A DNA stretch of 64,000 nt. Source: Sediminibacterium sp. UBA657. GTDB taxonomy: Bacteria > Bacteroidota > Bacteroidia > Chitinophagales > Chitinophagaceae. The notes beneath the pieces are model-generated. The model had not been told where the DNA came from. It was given only the letters and a program-made list of their open reading frames with translations, and did no database searches. Positions 25,860 through 34,699 of this stretch are shown here, piece after piece (the first letter of the stretch is position 1; each line of letters begins with the position of its first letter). The translations under genes were made by a program, and so were the position numbers. The stretch covers positions 46,243-110,242 of the forward strand of contig DBOB01000031.1 of NCBI GenBank assembly GCA_002299885.1. The letters are read 5' to 3'.

Positions 25860-28772
25860 ATGTCTAAAAAACTATATTTACTAGATGCCCTGGCTTTAAT
25901 TTATAGGGCTTATTATGCACTCATCCGCACCCCAAGAATCACAAGTACCGGCATCAACACCAATGCGCAGTTTGGTTTTACCAATACCCTACTAGAGATT
26001 ATTAAAAAGGAAAACCCTTCCCATATTGCTGTGTGTTTTGATACGCACGCACCTACAGAAAGACATACCGACTTCACCGACTATAAAGCCAACAGAGAAG
26101 CTGCACCCGAAGACTTATTAAGCTCGCTACCACATATTAAAGCCATCATAGAAGGATTTAATATTCCTGTAGTAGAGTGTGACGGTTATGAGGCAGATGA
26201 TGTAATTGGTACATTGGCTTGGCAGGCTGCAGACATGGGTTACGAAGTGTATATGGTCACGCCCGATAAAGACTATGGCCAATTGTTGGTGAAAGAGAAT
26301 GTGTATATGTGGAAGCCACCCGCATTTGGGAATGAAAGAGAAATCTTAGATGCCGAAAAAATAAAAGCCAAATGGGATATTGCGCGCGTAGACCAAGTGA
26401 TAGACATGTTGGGCTTAATGGGCGATGCGGCAGATAATATTCCAGGAATTCCAGGCGTGGGTGAAAAGACCGCGGCTAAATTATTAAAAGAGTATGACAC
26501 ACTTGAGGGCGTATTAGCAAATGCAGATAAGATCAAAGGTGCGATGGGTGAGAAAGTGAGAGCCGGAAAAGAATCGGCAATCATGAGTAAAAAATTAGCC
26601 ACCATCATTACCAATGTGCCGGTTCAGTTTCACGAAGAAGATTATAAATTATCCGAAAAAAATATACCTGCCTTAACAGAGATTTTTAATTTACTAGAAT
26701 TTAAGACCCTTGGCAAACGCATATTGGGTGGTGATTTCGAAGTGGTGGTGGCGCAAGACCCTGAGGTGCAAACAGATTTATTTGGCAACGAAGTCAAATC
26801 TAAAAAGACAACTGTAAAAACAAAAACAGTTGTGCTTGATTCCGAAACCGGAACACAATCTGTATTGGAACCCAATGACGAGCCTGGTAATGCTGGTTAT
26901 GATGACGATGAAGAAGAGTCCGATTTACCTAAATTAATTGCCAATAAAAATATTGAGAATACACCACATTCATATGAAACGATTGTGGGCGATCAAGCAA
27001 TTGAGGATTTCATAAAAAAAATCACTGCTAAAAAAGAAATTTGTATTGATACCGAAACAACAGGTATAGACGCAAACAATGTGCAGCTGGTAGGATTAAG
27101 TTTTTCAAACACCACACATACTGGTTATTATTTACCCGTAGCGAATGATGGTGATGGAGCTGATGGCGCAAAGCATATTTTAGAAAAACTAAAACCTTTA
27201 TTTGAAGACGAAACAATCACGTGGATTGGACAAAATTTAAAATATGATTTCTTAGTGTTGAAATGGTATGGTGTCATTTTAAAAGGAAAAACTTTTGATA
27301 CCATGTTGGCGCACTATGTGATAGAGCCAGAAGGCAGGCGTAGCATGGATATCCTTAGCGAACAGTTTTTAGGATATGCACCCGTGAGCATCGAAAACCT
27401 AATTGGTAAAAAAGGAAAAAACCAAGGAACGATGCGCGATGTACCCTTGGATCAAATCACAGAGTACGCGGCAGAGGATGCGGATATTACTTATCAATTG
27501 AAAGAATGTTTTGAGCCATTGTTAACTAAGCGCGAAGTGAAACGTGTTTTTGAAGAAGTTGAAAACCCCTTGATGCAGGTGTTGGTGGATATGGAATTTG
27601 AGGGCGTTAAAGTAGATGAACAATTTTTAAATGAATATAGTAAGGTATTAGAAGCGGATATTAAAATAAGCGAAGAGCGGGTGTTTGAACAAGCAGGTGT
27701 GCGATTTAATCTAGCATCTCCAAAACAATTGGGTGAGGTTTTGTTTGATATTTTAAAAATTGATCCAAAAGCAAAAAAAACAAAGACTGGACAATACGCT
27801 ACAGGAGAAGATGTTTTAGCGAAGCTTGCAGCAAAACATAAAATTGTTGATGATATTCTAAACTTTAGAGAATTAAGTAAATTAAAATCTACATATGTAG
27901 ACGCACTGCCCGCCATCGTTAATTCAAAAACTGGAAGAATCCACACCAGCTATGCACAAGCGGTTGCGGTAACGGGAAGGTTAAGTAGTACCAATCCAAA
28001 TTTGCAAAATATTCCAATTCGTTCTGAGCGTGGAAGAGAAGTTAGAAAAGCATTTATTCCAAGAGACCCTGCTCGTATTTTAGTAAGTGCGGATTATTCC
28101 CAAATAGAATTAAGAGTGGTTGCAGCCATTAGTGGCGACCCAAATATGTGCGACGCATTTAAACAAGGTAAAGACATCCACACTGCAACAGCTGCAAAAG
28201 TATATGGCATCGCAGAAGCGGATGTGACCAAAGAACAACGTTATAAAGCCAAGAGCGTCAACTTTGGTATCATCTATGGACAGGGCGCATTTGGTTTAGC
28301 CGAAAACTTGGGGATCTCAAGAACAGAGGCAAAGGAGATTATTGATAATTATAAAAAAGAATTTCCCAATATTCAATTGTATATGGACCAACAAATCAAC
28401 AAAGCGAAAGAGCAAGGCTTTGTTGAAACCCTAATGGGACGTAAGCGTTGGTTAAGAGATATCAACTCGTCTAATTTTACGGTGCGTGGTTTTGCAGAGC
28501 GCAATGCCATCAACTCTCCTATACAAGGGTCTGCTGCAGATATGATTAAACTTGCGATGATCAAGATCCATCGTGAAATGAAAAAGCAACACTGGGAATC
28601 AAAAATGATTTTACAAGTACACGATGAATTGGTGTTTGATGCTGTCGAGTCTGAACTTCCTGCATTAAAAGAATTGATTTTATCTTGTATGACTACCGCA
28701 ATGGAATTGCCAAATGGCGTACCGGTAGAAGCAGAAATTGGTCAAGGAAAAAATTGGTTAGAAGCACATTAA
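25860..28772 (+). CDS. polA: DNA polymerase I
   Basis: A 970-residue three-domain polymerase for Okazaki-fragment processing and repair. The 5' nuclease domain (about 1-290) has DALALIYRAYYA and GYEADD (109-114). A charged, low-complexity linker occupies about 300-370. The proofreading domain keeps the DTETTG motif near residue 396, so 3'-5' exonuclease activity is expected. Polymerase motifs A (SADYSQIELR, about 741), B (KSVNFGIIYGQG, about 798) and C (QVHDELVFD, about 919) are intact. Length is typical. It is monocistronic between two terminators. Confidence 0.97.
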   Translation: MSKKLYLLDALALIYRAYYALIRTPRITSTGINTNAQFGFTNTLLEIIKKENPSHIAVCFDTHAPTERHTDFTDYKANREAAPEDLLSSLPHIKAIIEGFNIPVVECDGYEADDVIGTLAWQAADMGYEVYMVTPDKDYGQLLVKENVYMWKPPAFGNEREILDAEKIKAKWDIARVDQVIDMLGLMGDAADNIPGIPGVGEKTAAKLLKEYDTLEGVLANADKIKGAMGEKVRAGKESAIMSKKLATIITNVPVQFHEEDYKLSEKNIPALTEIFNLLEFKTLGKRILGGDFEVVVAQDPEVQTDLFGNEVKSKKTTVKTKTVVLDSETGTQSVLEPNDEPGNAGYDDDEEESDLPKLIANKNIENTPHSYETIVGDQAIEDFIKKITAKKEICIDTETTGIDANNVQLVGLSFSNTTHTGYYLPVANDGDGADGAKHILEKLKPLFEDETITWIGQNLKYDFLVLKWYGVILKGKTFDTMLAHYVIEPEGRRSMDILSEQFLGYAPVSIENLIGKKGKNQGTMRDVPLDQITEYAAEDADITYQLKECFEPLLTKREVKRVFEEVENPLMQVLVDMEFEGVKVDEQFLNEYSKVLEADIKISEERVFEQAGVRFNLASPKQLGEVLFDILKIDPKAKKTKTGQYATGEDVLAKLAAKHKIVDDILNFRELSKLKSTYVDALPAIVNSKTGRIHTSYAQAVAVTGRLSSTNPNLQNIPIRSERGREVRKAFIPRDPARILVSADYSQIELRVVAAISGDPNMCDAFKQGKDIHTATAAKVYGIAEADVTKEQRYKAKSVNFGIIYGQGAFGLAENLGISRTEAKEIIDNYKKEFPNIQLYMDQQINKAKEQGFVETLMGRKRWLRDINSSNFTVRGFAERNAINSPIQGSAADMIKLAMIKIHREMKKQHWESKMILQVHDELVFDAVESELPALKELILSCMTTAMELPNGVPVEAEIGQGKNWLEAH

Positions 28773-28773
28773 T

Positions 28774-28807
28774 AAAAAAGCCCTTAAATTTTTTAAGGGC
28801 TTTTTTA
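28774..28807. terminator. bidirectional terminator between polA and rho
   Basis: A near-perfect hairpin (AGCCCTTAAA/TTTAAGGGCT) flanked by an A-run and a T-run lies between the convergent polA and rho stops and can serve both. Confidence 0.9.
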
Positions 28808-28813
28808 TAACAA

Positions 28814-30340
28814 TTATCTGTTCATACTGGCTAAAAACTCTTCGTTGTCTTTTGTGCCGCGCATGCGTTTTAGTAATTCGTTCATTGCTTCGTCGGTATT
28901 CATATCGTTCAAGAACAAACGAAGAATATTCATTCTTTGTAATACATCTTTATCTAATAATAAATCATCACGACGCGTGCTTGATCCTGTCAAATCAATT
29001 GCAGGGAAAATACGCTTGTTCGCTAAACGACGATCTAATACTAATTCCATATTACCTGTTCCTTTGAATTCTTCAAAGATCACCTCGTCCATTTTAGACC
29101 CGGTGTCTACAAGCGCTGTTGCAATGATAGTAAGCGATCCGCCGTTTTCAATTTTACGCGCAGCACCAAAAAATTGTTTTGGTTTTTGCATTGCGTTGGC
29201 TTCTACCCCACCCGATAAAACCTTACCAGAGCTTGGTGCAACGGTGTTATGCGCACGCGCTAAACGAGTAATAGAATCTAATAAAATCACTACATCGTGT
29301 CCGCACTCTACTAAACGTTTTGCTTTTTGTAAAGCCATCGTAGATACTTTAACGTGTTTTTCTGCAGGCTCATCAAATGTAGATGCAATCACTTCTGCTT
29401 TTACAGAACGCTCTACATCTGTTACTTCCTCTGGACGCTCATCTACCAATACCACCATCAAATAACATTCTGGGTGATTTGCAGCAATTGCGTTAGCAAC
29501 TTCTTTTAACAACATGGTCTTGCCCACTTTTGGTTGCGCAACCAATAATCCACGCTGTCCCTTACCAATCGGTGTAAATAAATCCATGATACGCGTACTA
29601 TAATTATTAGCCGTGGTATATAAATTTAATTTCTCGAAAGGGAACAATGGTGTTAAATAGTCAAAAGGAATACGATCGCGAATTTCGTCTGGTTTTTTAC
29701 CATTGACAAAATCTACTTTCGTTAATGCAAAATATTTTTCACCTTCTTTAGGTGGGCGTACTGTTCCTTGAACGGTGTCTCCTGTTTTTAAACCAAATAA
29801 TTTTATTTGTGAAGGAGAAACATATACGTCATCTGGAGAGGATAAATAATTATAATCAGAGCTTCTTAAAAAGCCGTATCCATCTGGCATCATTTCTAAT
29901 ACACCTTCAGAAGCAATGGCGCCGTCGAATTCAACATTGAATACAGGTTCTTTTTTAGGAAGATGTCTGTTTTGGTGTGGGTGTTGACCTTGGCCAGGAC
30001 CTCTTTGACCACGGTGTTCTCCACCTTGTGGATGTTGATTAGATTGACCAGCATTTTGGTCTTGGCCCGTTTGGTCACCCTGCGGTGCAGACGCCACTTC
30101 GGGATTTTCTGCTGGTGCAGGCGCTTGGCTTGCTGCAGACTCGTCTCCAAATAAGGCAGCTGCTATTTTAGAAGCTTTATCGTCTTCGGAATGGTCTTTT
30201 TGAATTTTAACTGGAGCGGCCGTTTTTTTTGCAATAGGCTTGCGCTCTGGTTTTGATGCAGTTGTATCTGCTTTTGCTTTTGTAGCAGGCGCAGCAACAG
30301 GCTTGCGTCCTCTTTTTGGTTTGTCGTCTTTTTCTGGCAC
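28814..30340 (-). CDS. rho: transcription termination factor Rho
   Basis: A 508-residue hexameric RNA helicase that terminates transcription. The cold-shock RNA-binding domain runs about 138-215 (EGVLEMMPDGYGFLRS). The Walker A region GLLVAQPKVGKTMLLKE is at about 264-280, and LDSITRLARAHN and the C-terminal helicase motifs are intact. The start is GTG, with no upstream ATG before an in-frame stop. Residues 1-130 are Lys/Ala-rich then Gln/Gly/His-rich and probably disordered. I see no helical RHO_N domain, which many Rho proteins carry. Rho of some Bacteroidota has a long disordered region that promotes condensate formation. Confidence 0.95.
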   Translation of the reverse strand: MPEKDDKPKRGRKPVAAPATKAKADTTASKPERKPIAKKTAAPVKIQKDHSEDDKASKIAAALFGDESAASQAPAPAENPEVASAPQGDQTGQDQNAGQSNQHPQGGEHRGQRGPGQGQHPHQNRHLPKKEPVFNVEFDGAIASEGVLEMMPDGYGFLRSSDYNYLSSPDDVYVSPSQIKLFGLKTGDTVQGTVRPPKEGEKYFALTKVDFVNGKKPDEIRDRIPFDYLTPLFPFEKLNLYTTANNYSTRIMDLFTPIGKGQRGLLVAQPKVGKTMLLKEVANAIAANHPECYLMVVLVDERPEEVTDVERSVKAEVIASTFDEPAEKHVKVSTMALQKAKRLVECGHDVVILLDSITRLARAHNTVAPSSGKVLSGGVEANAMQKPKQFFGAARKIENGGSLTIIATALVDTGSKMDEVIFEEFKGTGNMELVLDRRLANKRIFPAIDLTGSSTRRDDLLLDKDVLQRMNILRLFLNDMNTDEAMNELLKRMRGTKDNEEFLASMNR

Positions 30341-30517
30341 TTTAAATGAAGGGTTTTTTAAATCGAATGGAGATCGGGGAATGTTTGAAAAAATCTAGTT
30401 GAATTTGGCCAAGATTTGACCGGTAATGAAAGAAGCGCGAAAAATAGTATCTGAGCGTTTGCTCGTTTCTACCACAAAGTAAAGCAGTTTTGCATAAAAA
30501 AACAATTTTTTATGGGT

Positions 30518-30525
30518 TATCTTTG
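30518..30525 (+). promoter_or_regulatory. -7 promoter element of asnS
   Basis: TATCTTTG, an exact TAnnTTTG match, 18 bp before the asnS ATG. It lies inside an upstream in-frame TTG extension and so argues for the ATG start at 30544. Confidence 0.6.
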
Positions 30526-30543
30526 AACCTCGAAATAACTAAT

Positions 30544-32004
30544 ATGTTCAACCAAAGAGTCAAAATCAAGCAATTGTTAAGCGGAAACGACGCTCAATCA
30601 GCTGTCGGTACCGAAGTAGTAGTCATGGGATGGGTTCGTACCTTCCGAAATAACCAGTTCATTGCATTGAACGACGGCAGCACCAATAACAATGTGCAAG
30701 TGGTAGCCAGTTTGGGTGAATTTGATGAAGCTTTATTAAAACGCATCACAACAGGTGCATCTTTGAAAGTAAAAGGTTTAGTGGTGGAAAGCCAAGGTAA
30801 GGGACAAACAGTAGAAGTAAAAGCAACTACAATAGAAATATTAGGAGACAGTGATGCCGAAAAATATCCTTTACAACCAAAAAAGCATTCTTTAGAATTT
30901 TTAAGAGAAAAAGCGCATTTGCGTTTTAGAACAAACACATTCGGATCAGTATTTCGCATTCGTCATTCTTTGGCTTTTGCAGTGCACCAGTTTTTTAATG
31001 ATCGCGGATTTTTATATTTAAATACACCTATCATTACTTCAAGCGACGCAGAAGGTGCCGGCGAAATGTTTCGTGTGACTACGCTTCCAATGGAAGGTGC
31101 GCCAAAAAACGAAGCAGGTGAAATTGATTTTACTGAAGACTTTTTTGGTAAGAGCACGAACTTAACTGTGAGCGGACAACTTGAAGGAGAGCTAGGCGCC
31201 ATGGCGTTTTCAGACATTTACACATTTGGTCCAACCTTCCGTGCAGAGAATTCAAACACCACAAGGCATTTGGCAGAGTTTTGGATGATTGAACCCGAGG
31301 TGGCATTCAATGACCTTGAAGATAATATGAATTTAGCGGAAGATTTCATGAAGCATTTAATTGCTTATGTAATGGAACACAATGCAGATGACTTAGCATT
31401 TTTAGATGCGCGTTTAGCGGAAGAAGAAAAACAATTACCTACCGAAAAAAGATCTGGCCTAGGCTTGATAGAGAAATTAAAGTTTGTAGTAGAAAATAGT
31501 TTTGAAAGAATCACCTACACAGAGGCGATTGATATTTTATTAAATAGCAATCACTATAAGAAAAAGAAATTCACTTACGATGTTAAATGGGGCATAGATT
31601 TACAAAGTGAGCATGAAAGATTCTTAGTAGAGCAACATTTTAAAAAGCCAGTGATTGTTACAGGTTATCCAGCTGCAATCAAAGCATTTTATATGCGCAT
31701 GAACGATGGATCTGAGCCTGGCAAAGAGACCGTAGCTGCTATGGATATTTTGGCACCAGGCATTGGCGAGATTGTGGGTGGCTCACAAAGAGAAGAGCGT
31801 TTAGATAAGCTAGAAGCTAGAATGAACGCAATGCATATTCCTTTAGCCGAAATGAGTTATTACTTAGATACAAGACGTTTTGGTACTGTGCCACATGCTG
31901 GATTTGGATTAGGCTTTGAGCGTATGGTACAGTTTGTTACAGGCATGACGAATATCAGAGATGTTATTCCTTTTGCCAGAACACCAAAGAACTGTGAATA
32001 TTAA
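30544..32004 (+). CDS. asnS: asparagine--tRNA ligase
   Basis: A 486-residue class IIb aminoacyl-tRNA synthetase charging tRNA-Asn. The N-terminal OB-fold anticodon-binding domain (about 10-110) contains VMGWVRTFRNNQFIALNDGS. Class II motif 2 appears in FGPTFRAENSNTTRHLAEFWMIEPE, and motif 3 in GFGLGFERMVQFVTGMTNIRDVIPFARTP. The GTVPHAGFG segment is typical of AsnS. The start at ATG 30544 is preferred over TTG 30490 because a -7 promoter element lies between them. It is divergent from rho with a 203-bp gap and ends before a strong terminator. Confidence 0.96.
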   Translation: MFNQRVKIKQLLSGNDAQSAVGTEVVVMGWVRTFRNNQFIALNDGSTNNNVQVVASLGEFDEALLKRITTGASLKVKGLVVESQGKGQTVEVKATTIEILGDSDAEKYPLQPKKHSLEFLREKAHLRFRTNTFGSVFRIRHSLAFAVHQFFNDRGFLYLNTPIITSSDAEGAGEMFRVTTLPMEGAPKNEAGEIDFTEDFFGKSTNLTVSGQLEGELGAMAFSDIYTFGPTFRAENSNTTRHLAEFWMIEPEVAFNDLEDNMNLAEDFMKHLIAYVMEHNADDLAFLDARLAEEEKQLPTEKRSGLGLIEKLKFVVENSFERITYTEAIDILLNSNHYKKKKFTYDVKWGIDLQSEHERFLVEQHFKKPVIVTGYPAAIKAFYMRMNDGSEPGKETVAAMDILAPGIGEIVGGSQREERLDKLEARMNAMHIPLAEMSYYLDTRRFGTVPHAGFGLGFERMVQFVTGMTNIRDVIPFARTPKNCEY

Positions 32005-32012
32005 AAAATTTG

Positions 32013-32037
32013 AAAGAGCGCAATCGCGCTCTTTTTG
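32013..32037 (+). terminator. terminator after asnS
   Basis: A perfect 9-bp stem (AAAGAGCGC/GCGCTCTTT) with an AATC loop is followed by a short T-run, 8 bp after the stop codon. Confidence 0.85.
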
Positions 32038-32078
32038 TTAAAGCGCCAGAAATGCCCCAGGGCTAAATTGAACTTTAT

Positions 32079-32963
32079 ATGGGAATTGTTTTTGTTTTAA
32101 TTGGGGCTTTTTGTTTTGCAATAAGTAATGCTTATTGGAAAAAAGTAACAGCGACAATACCTTATCAAATTGGTATGTTCTATCGGGGCATTTTTGCAAC
32201 GATTATTTTTTCAATTTTATATTTTGGATTTCGTCAAGCAGATTTTTTTAAATACTGGGTAGTGCGCGATATCGCAATGGACAAGGAATTAATTTTATCT
32301 ATAGCACTCAGTGTATTTAATATTTTTGGACTTGTCTTTTTTTTACAAGGTATTCAGAAAGCGCCTATAAGCGTTGTGGTGCCTGTGTCTTCGTTAAAAA
32401 TATTTACCATTATAACGGCTGTTTTTATTATGGGAGAACTATGGTATAATAATTATTTAATTGCTTTTATTTTAAGTACTGTTGGCTTATTCTTATTGTA
32501 TTTTAAAAGAGTAGAGATACAAAATTCAAAAGCATTTGAAAAAGGTATCTTATATGGTATTGCATCTAGTTTTTTCTGGGGTAGTTCTTTTGCCTTATAT
32601 AAATTTCCAATTGCATGGTGGGGTCCACTTGGTTTTAGTTTGATCATTGAATCTATGGCTATGTTATTTGGTTTAGTCTTAGTAATAAAAGACGGACTGC
32701 TTAATCAGTTAACAACCCACTTAAAATTAATTCATATCAGGGCCTACTTAATTTTAGGCGCCTTACTTGTGATAGGAGGTCTTGCTATTAATATGAGTTA
32801 TGGTTATTTACCAGTGGTAGTGATTAATATCTTAATTATTGGTAGTCAAATTATCTCCGTGTTGCTTGGTTATTTTATTTACAATGAGCGCTTAAGCATT
32901 AAACAATGGATTGGATTGGCCTTAATTATTGCTAGTTTTTTTGTGGTAGCGTTGGCCGCTTAG
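32079..32963 (+). CDS. DMT superfamily (EamA-type) transporter
   Basis: A 294-residue membrane protein with about ten transmembrane helices arranged as two similar halves. The first half ends near residue 137 and the second begins around GILYGIASSFFWGSSFALYKF. The pattern is that of drug/metabolite transporters with EamA repeats. Pro-rich PISVVVPVSSLKIF near residue 96 matches the conserved fourth helix of the family. The substrate is unknown. It follows the asnS terminator and precedes tRNA-Phe with its own promoter. Confidence 0.8.
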   Translation: MGIVFVLIGAFCFAISNAYWKKVTATIPYQIGMFYRGIFATIIFSILYFGFRQADFFKYWVVRDIAMDKELILSIALSVFNIFGLVFFLQGIQKAPISVVVPVSSLKIFTIITAVFIMGELWYNNYLIAFILSTVGLFLLYFKRVEIQNSKAFEKGILYGIASSFFWGSSFALYKFPIAWWGPLGFSLIIESMAMLFGLVLVIKDGLLNQLTTHLKLIHIRAYLILGALLVIGGLAINMSYGYLPVVVINILIIGSQIISVLLGYFIYNERLSIKQWIGLALIIASFFVVALAA

Positions 32964-33005
32964 CCTTCATGTTTTTCACTGATTTTCAATAAAGAAGCCT
33001 TATTT

Positions 33006-33037
33006 TTTGCTATTTAAGGCGGGTCTGCTTATATTTG
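33006..33037 (+). promoter_or_regulatory. promoter of tRNA-Phe
   Basis: TTTG at 33006-33009 and TATATTTG at 33030-33037 form a textbook Bacteroidota promoter with a 20-bp spacer. A perfect inverted repeat TTTGTTC-CCC-GAACAAA (33034-33050) begins inside the -7 box and covers the expected start point, so it could be an operator or a 5' hairpin. Confidence 0.6.
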
Positions 33038-33080
33038 TTCCCCGAACAAAGCAATTTGTTTGGATGGATGCAAGTCCGAT

Positions 33081-33153
33081 GGCGCTGTAGCTCAGTTGGT
33101 AGAGCAAAGGACTGAAAATCCTTGTGTCCCCGGTTCGAGCCCGGGTGGTGCCA
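33081..33153 (+). tRNA. tRNA-Phe (GAA)
   Basis: A complete 73-base cloverleaf. The acceptor stem GGCGCTG/TGGTGCC contains G-U pairs, the D-arm reads GCTCAGTTGGTAGAGC, and the anticodon stem AAGGA/TCCTT encloses loop CTGAAAA with anticodon GAA. The T-arm is CCCGG-TTCGAGC-CCGGG and the discriminator base is A. CCA is not encoded. A terminator hairpin follows 12 bp later, and half of that terminator is duplicated 5.6 kb downstream. Confidence 0.95.
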
Positions 33154-33165
33154 CAATCATTTATC

Positions 33166-33196
33166 AGCCCTCAACGAAAGTTGGGGGCTTTTTTAT
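33166..33196 (+). terminator. terminator after tRNA-Phe
   Basis: A 10-bp stem with one G-T pair (AGCCCTCAAC/GTTGGGGGCT), GAAA loop and a T-run. The downstream half (33176-33196) recurs exactly at 38836-38856. Confidence 0.85.
33176..33196 (+). repeat. 21-bp direct repeat, left copy (possible attachment site)
   Basis: The sequence from GAAAGTTGGGGGC through TTTTTTAT is identical over 21 bp to 38836-38856. This copy is the loop and 3' arm of the tRNA-Phe terminator. The two copies enclose a 5.6-kb block of secreted proteins of unknown function, as expected for insertion at a tRNA 3' flank. No integrase is visible. Confidence 0.55.
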
Positions 33197-33388
33197 TCTA
33201 AATAATTGATATTCAACTATTCAAGTTTTTAATTTTCAATGCACGATATGGTATAAAATATATTTGAATTATTTTATTAGTAAATAGTCTAATATTTAAA
33301 CTTTTTACATATTTTTAAATACCCCCCTAAAGTATAAAATTGCCTTCCCCCGATTGTCAATTCATTTATACATTAAAAATTAAAAAAC

Positions 33389-34684
33389 ATGAAAACTAAA
33401 CAAAGGGGAATCTTACTTGCCGTAATTTATTTTATGGCATTTCTATTAACGAACAATGTAGCTAAAGCCCAAGATGTAAAAGAGGGCTATCAAAGAAGCT
33501 CATTGCATATCATTAATATTGAAAATCTAAATTTCGATAATGCAGCTAAGGTTCAGGCTTCATATAATAAATACCCTTTTCCTGACAAATACGATGATCA
33601 TAGAATAAGCAATAATTCTGTAAATATCGATGCGTATAAATTAACCCAGGAAGAAAAAGATGCACTAGGGATAAAAGACTCAGAATTGGGGAAGGCATTA
33701 AGTGGTGCCCTATCTTCTGCTACTGCAGGAATATTAGAAAATAATTCTCAGGTTAAATACGAATTAGATAAATACATTAAAGATAAAAAAATAGCACAAG
33801 AATTAGTTAGAAAGTGGTACTCAATAAAAGATGATGGAGCACTTGATTATTCCGTTTTCAACGAAAGAATCAAATTAAGTATGTCAGAAGAGGATAAACA
33901 AAGAGTTCAACAAGCCGCAATTGCACAAACAGAAATTGATAAAATGTCTCTAAAGCTAATTAACAATACTTTTGTTGTGTTTACAAAATTAAATTTTGTG
34001 TCAAATGCTGTACCTGCAGAAGCAATTCGTCAAGTTGCATATGCCCAAGCTGACAAATTAAGCGGAATGTTACAGACTATAGCAAGAAAGGCTGCCGATA
34101 AGATATATGAAAAAGCATCAGAAGGCTATTCTGTATGGACAACCGCTTGGTTATACAAGTTAGAGTGGAATGAGCAAATTGCTACCGATTTCAATAAATT
34201 ATTGTCTTCAAAAGGCATCAATTCATCATTATCAATTGATATCAATGCTTTTAATGCAATGAATTTTAATTTAGAATTTATTGGACAAGAAAAGGCAACT
34301 TCATTGGTTACATTCTCGCTTAAAAAAGGAGAGGGAGATAGAACGGAAGATGAAATCATTGAGCTTTCTACAGTTAGAAACGTAGATAAGGTATTTACTA
34401 AACTACAAAGAGAATATGAGGTATTCAAGCCTTTGTATCAACTTACTGGAGTAGATCCTTTTTCTGCTAAATTAGGCATGAAAGAGGGTTTAGAAGGAGG
34501 AGAGAAATTTGAAATTTTAGAAATAAGAGGAGGAGAGTATAATAAAATTGGTACAATTGAAGTAGATAAAAATAAAGTTTGGGATAATCGTTACGGAGCT
34601 CCAAAACAAGAAATCGAACAAACTTATTTTAAAGGTAAAAATAAAGATGCTAGAGAGTGGTTTTATGTTAGATTAGTTAAATAA
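33389..34684 (+). CDS. secreted conserved protein of unknown function (WDNRY type)
   Basis: A 431-residue secreted protein with a signal peptide (about 1-28, ending KAQ). The mature protein is helix-rich to about residue 300. It then has a beta-rich C-terminal part with GGEKFEILE, a KIGTIEVDK segment and KVWDNRYGA near 400. I recall this C-terminal pattern from uncharacterised secreted proteins of gut Bacteroides that neighbour DUF6175 genes; no search was made to confirm it. It is the first gene of a four-gene run, and the DUF6175 gene follows 15 bp after its stop. A periplasmic or outer-membrane role is likely, and the function is unknown. Confidence 0.75.
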   Translation: MKTKQRGILLAVIYFMAFLLTNNVAKAQDVKEGYQRSSLHIINIENLNFDNAAKVQASYNKYPFPDKYDDHRISNNSVNIDAYKLTQEEKDALGIKDSELGKALSGALSSATAGILENNSQVKYELDKYIKDKKIAQELVRKWYSIKDDGALDYSVFNERIKLSMSEEDKQRVQQAAIAQTEIDKMSLKLINNTFVVFTKLNFVSNAVPAEAIRQVAYAQADKLSGMLQTIARKAADKIYEKASEGYSVWTTAWLYKLEWNEQIATDFNKLLSSKGINSSLSIDINAFNAMNFNLEFIGQEKATSLVTFSLKKGEGDRTEDEIIELSTVRNVDKVFTKLQREYEVFKPLYQLTGVDPFSAKLGMKEGLEGGEKFEILEIRGGEYNKIGTIEVDKNKVWDNRYGAPKQEIEQTYFKGKNKDAREWFYVRLVK

Positions 34685-34699
34685 AATATCAAATAAATT

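Noticed and set aside
27494..27946. Minus-strand open frame of about 150 codons inside polA
   Set aside because: It is fully inside the conserved polymerase domain of polA and shows no protein-like motif.
28845..29465. Long open frame on the plus strand (about 206 codons) opposite rho
   Set aside because: It is the antisense of conserved rho coding sequence, with no family motif, and its composition reflects the Rho codons.
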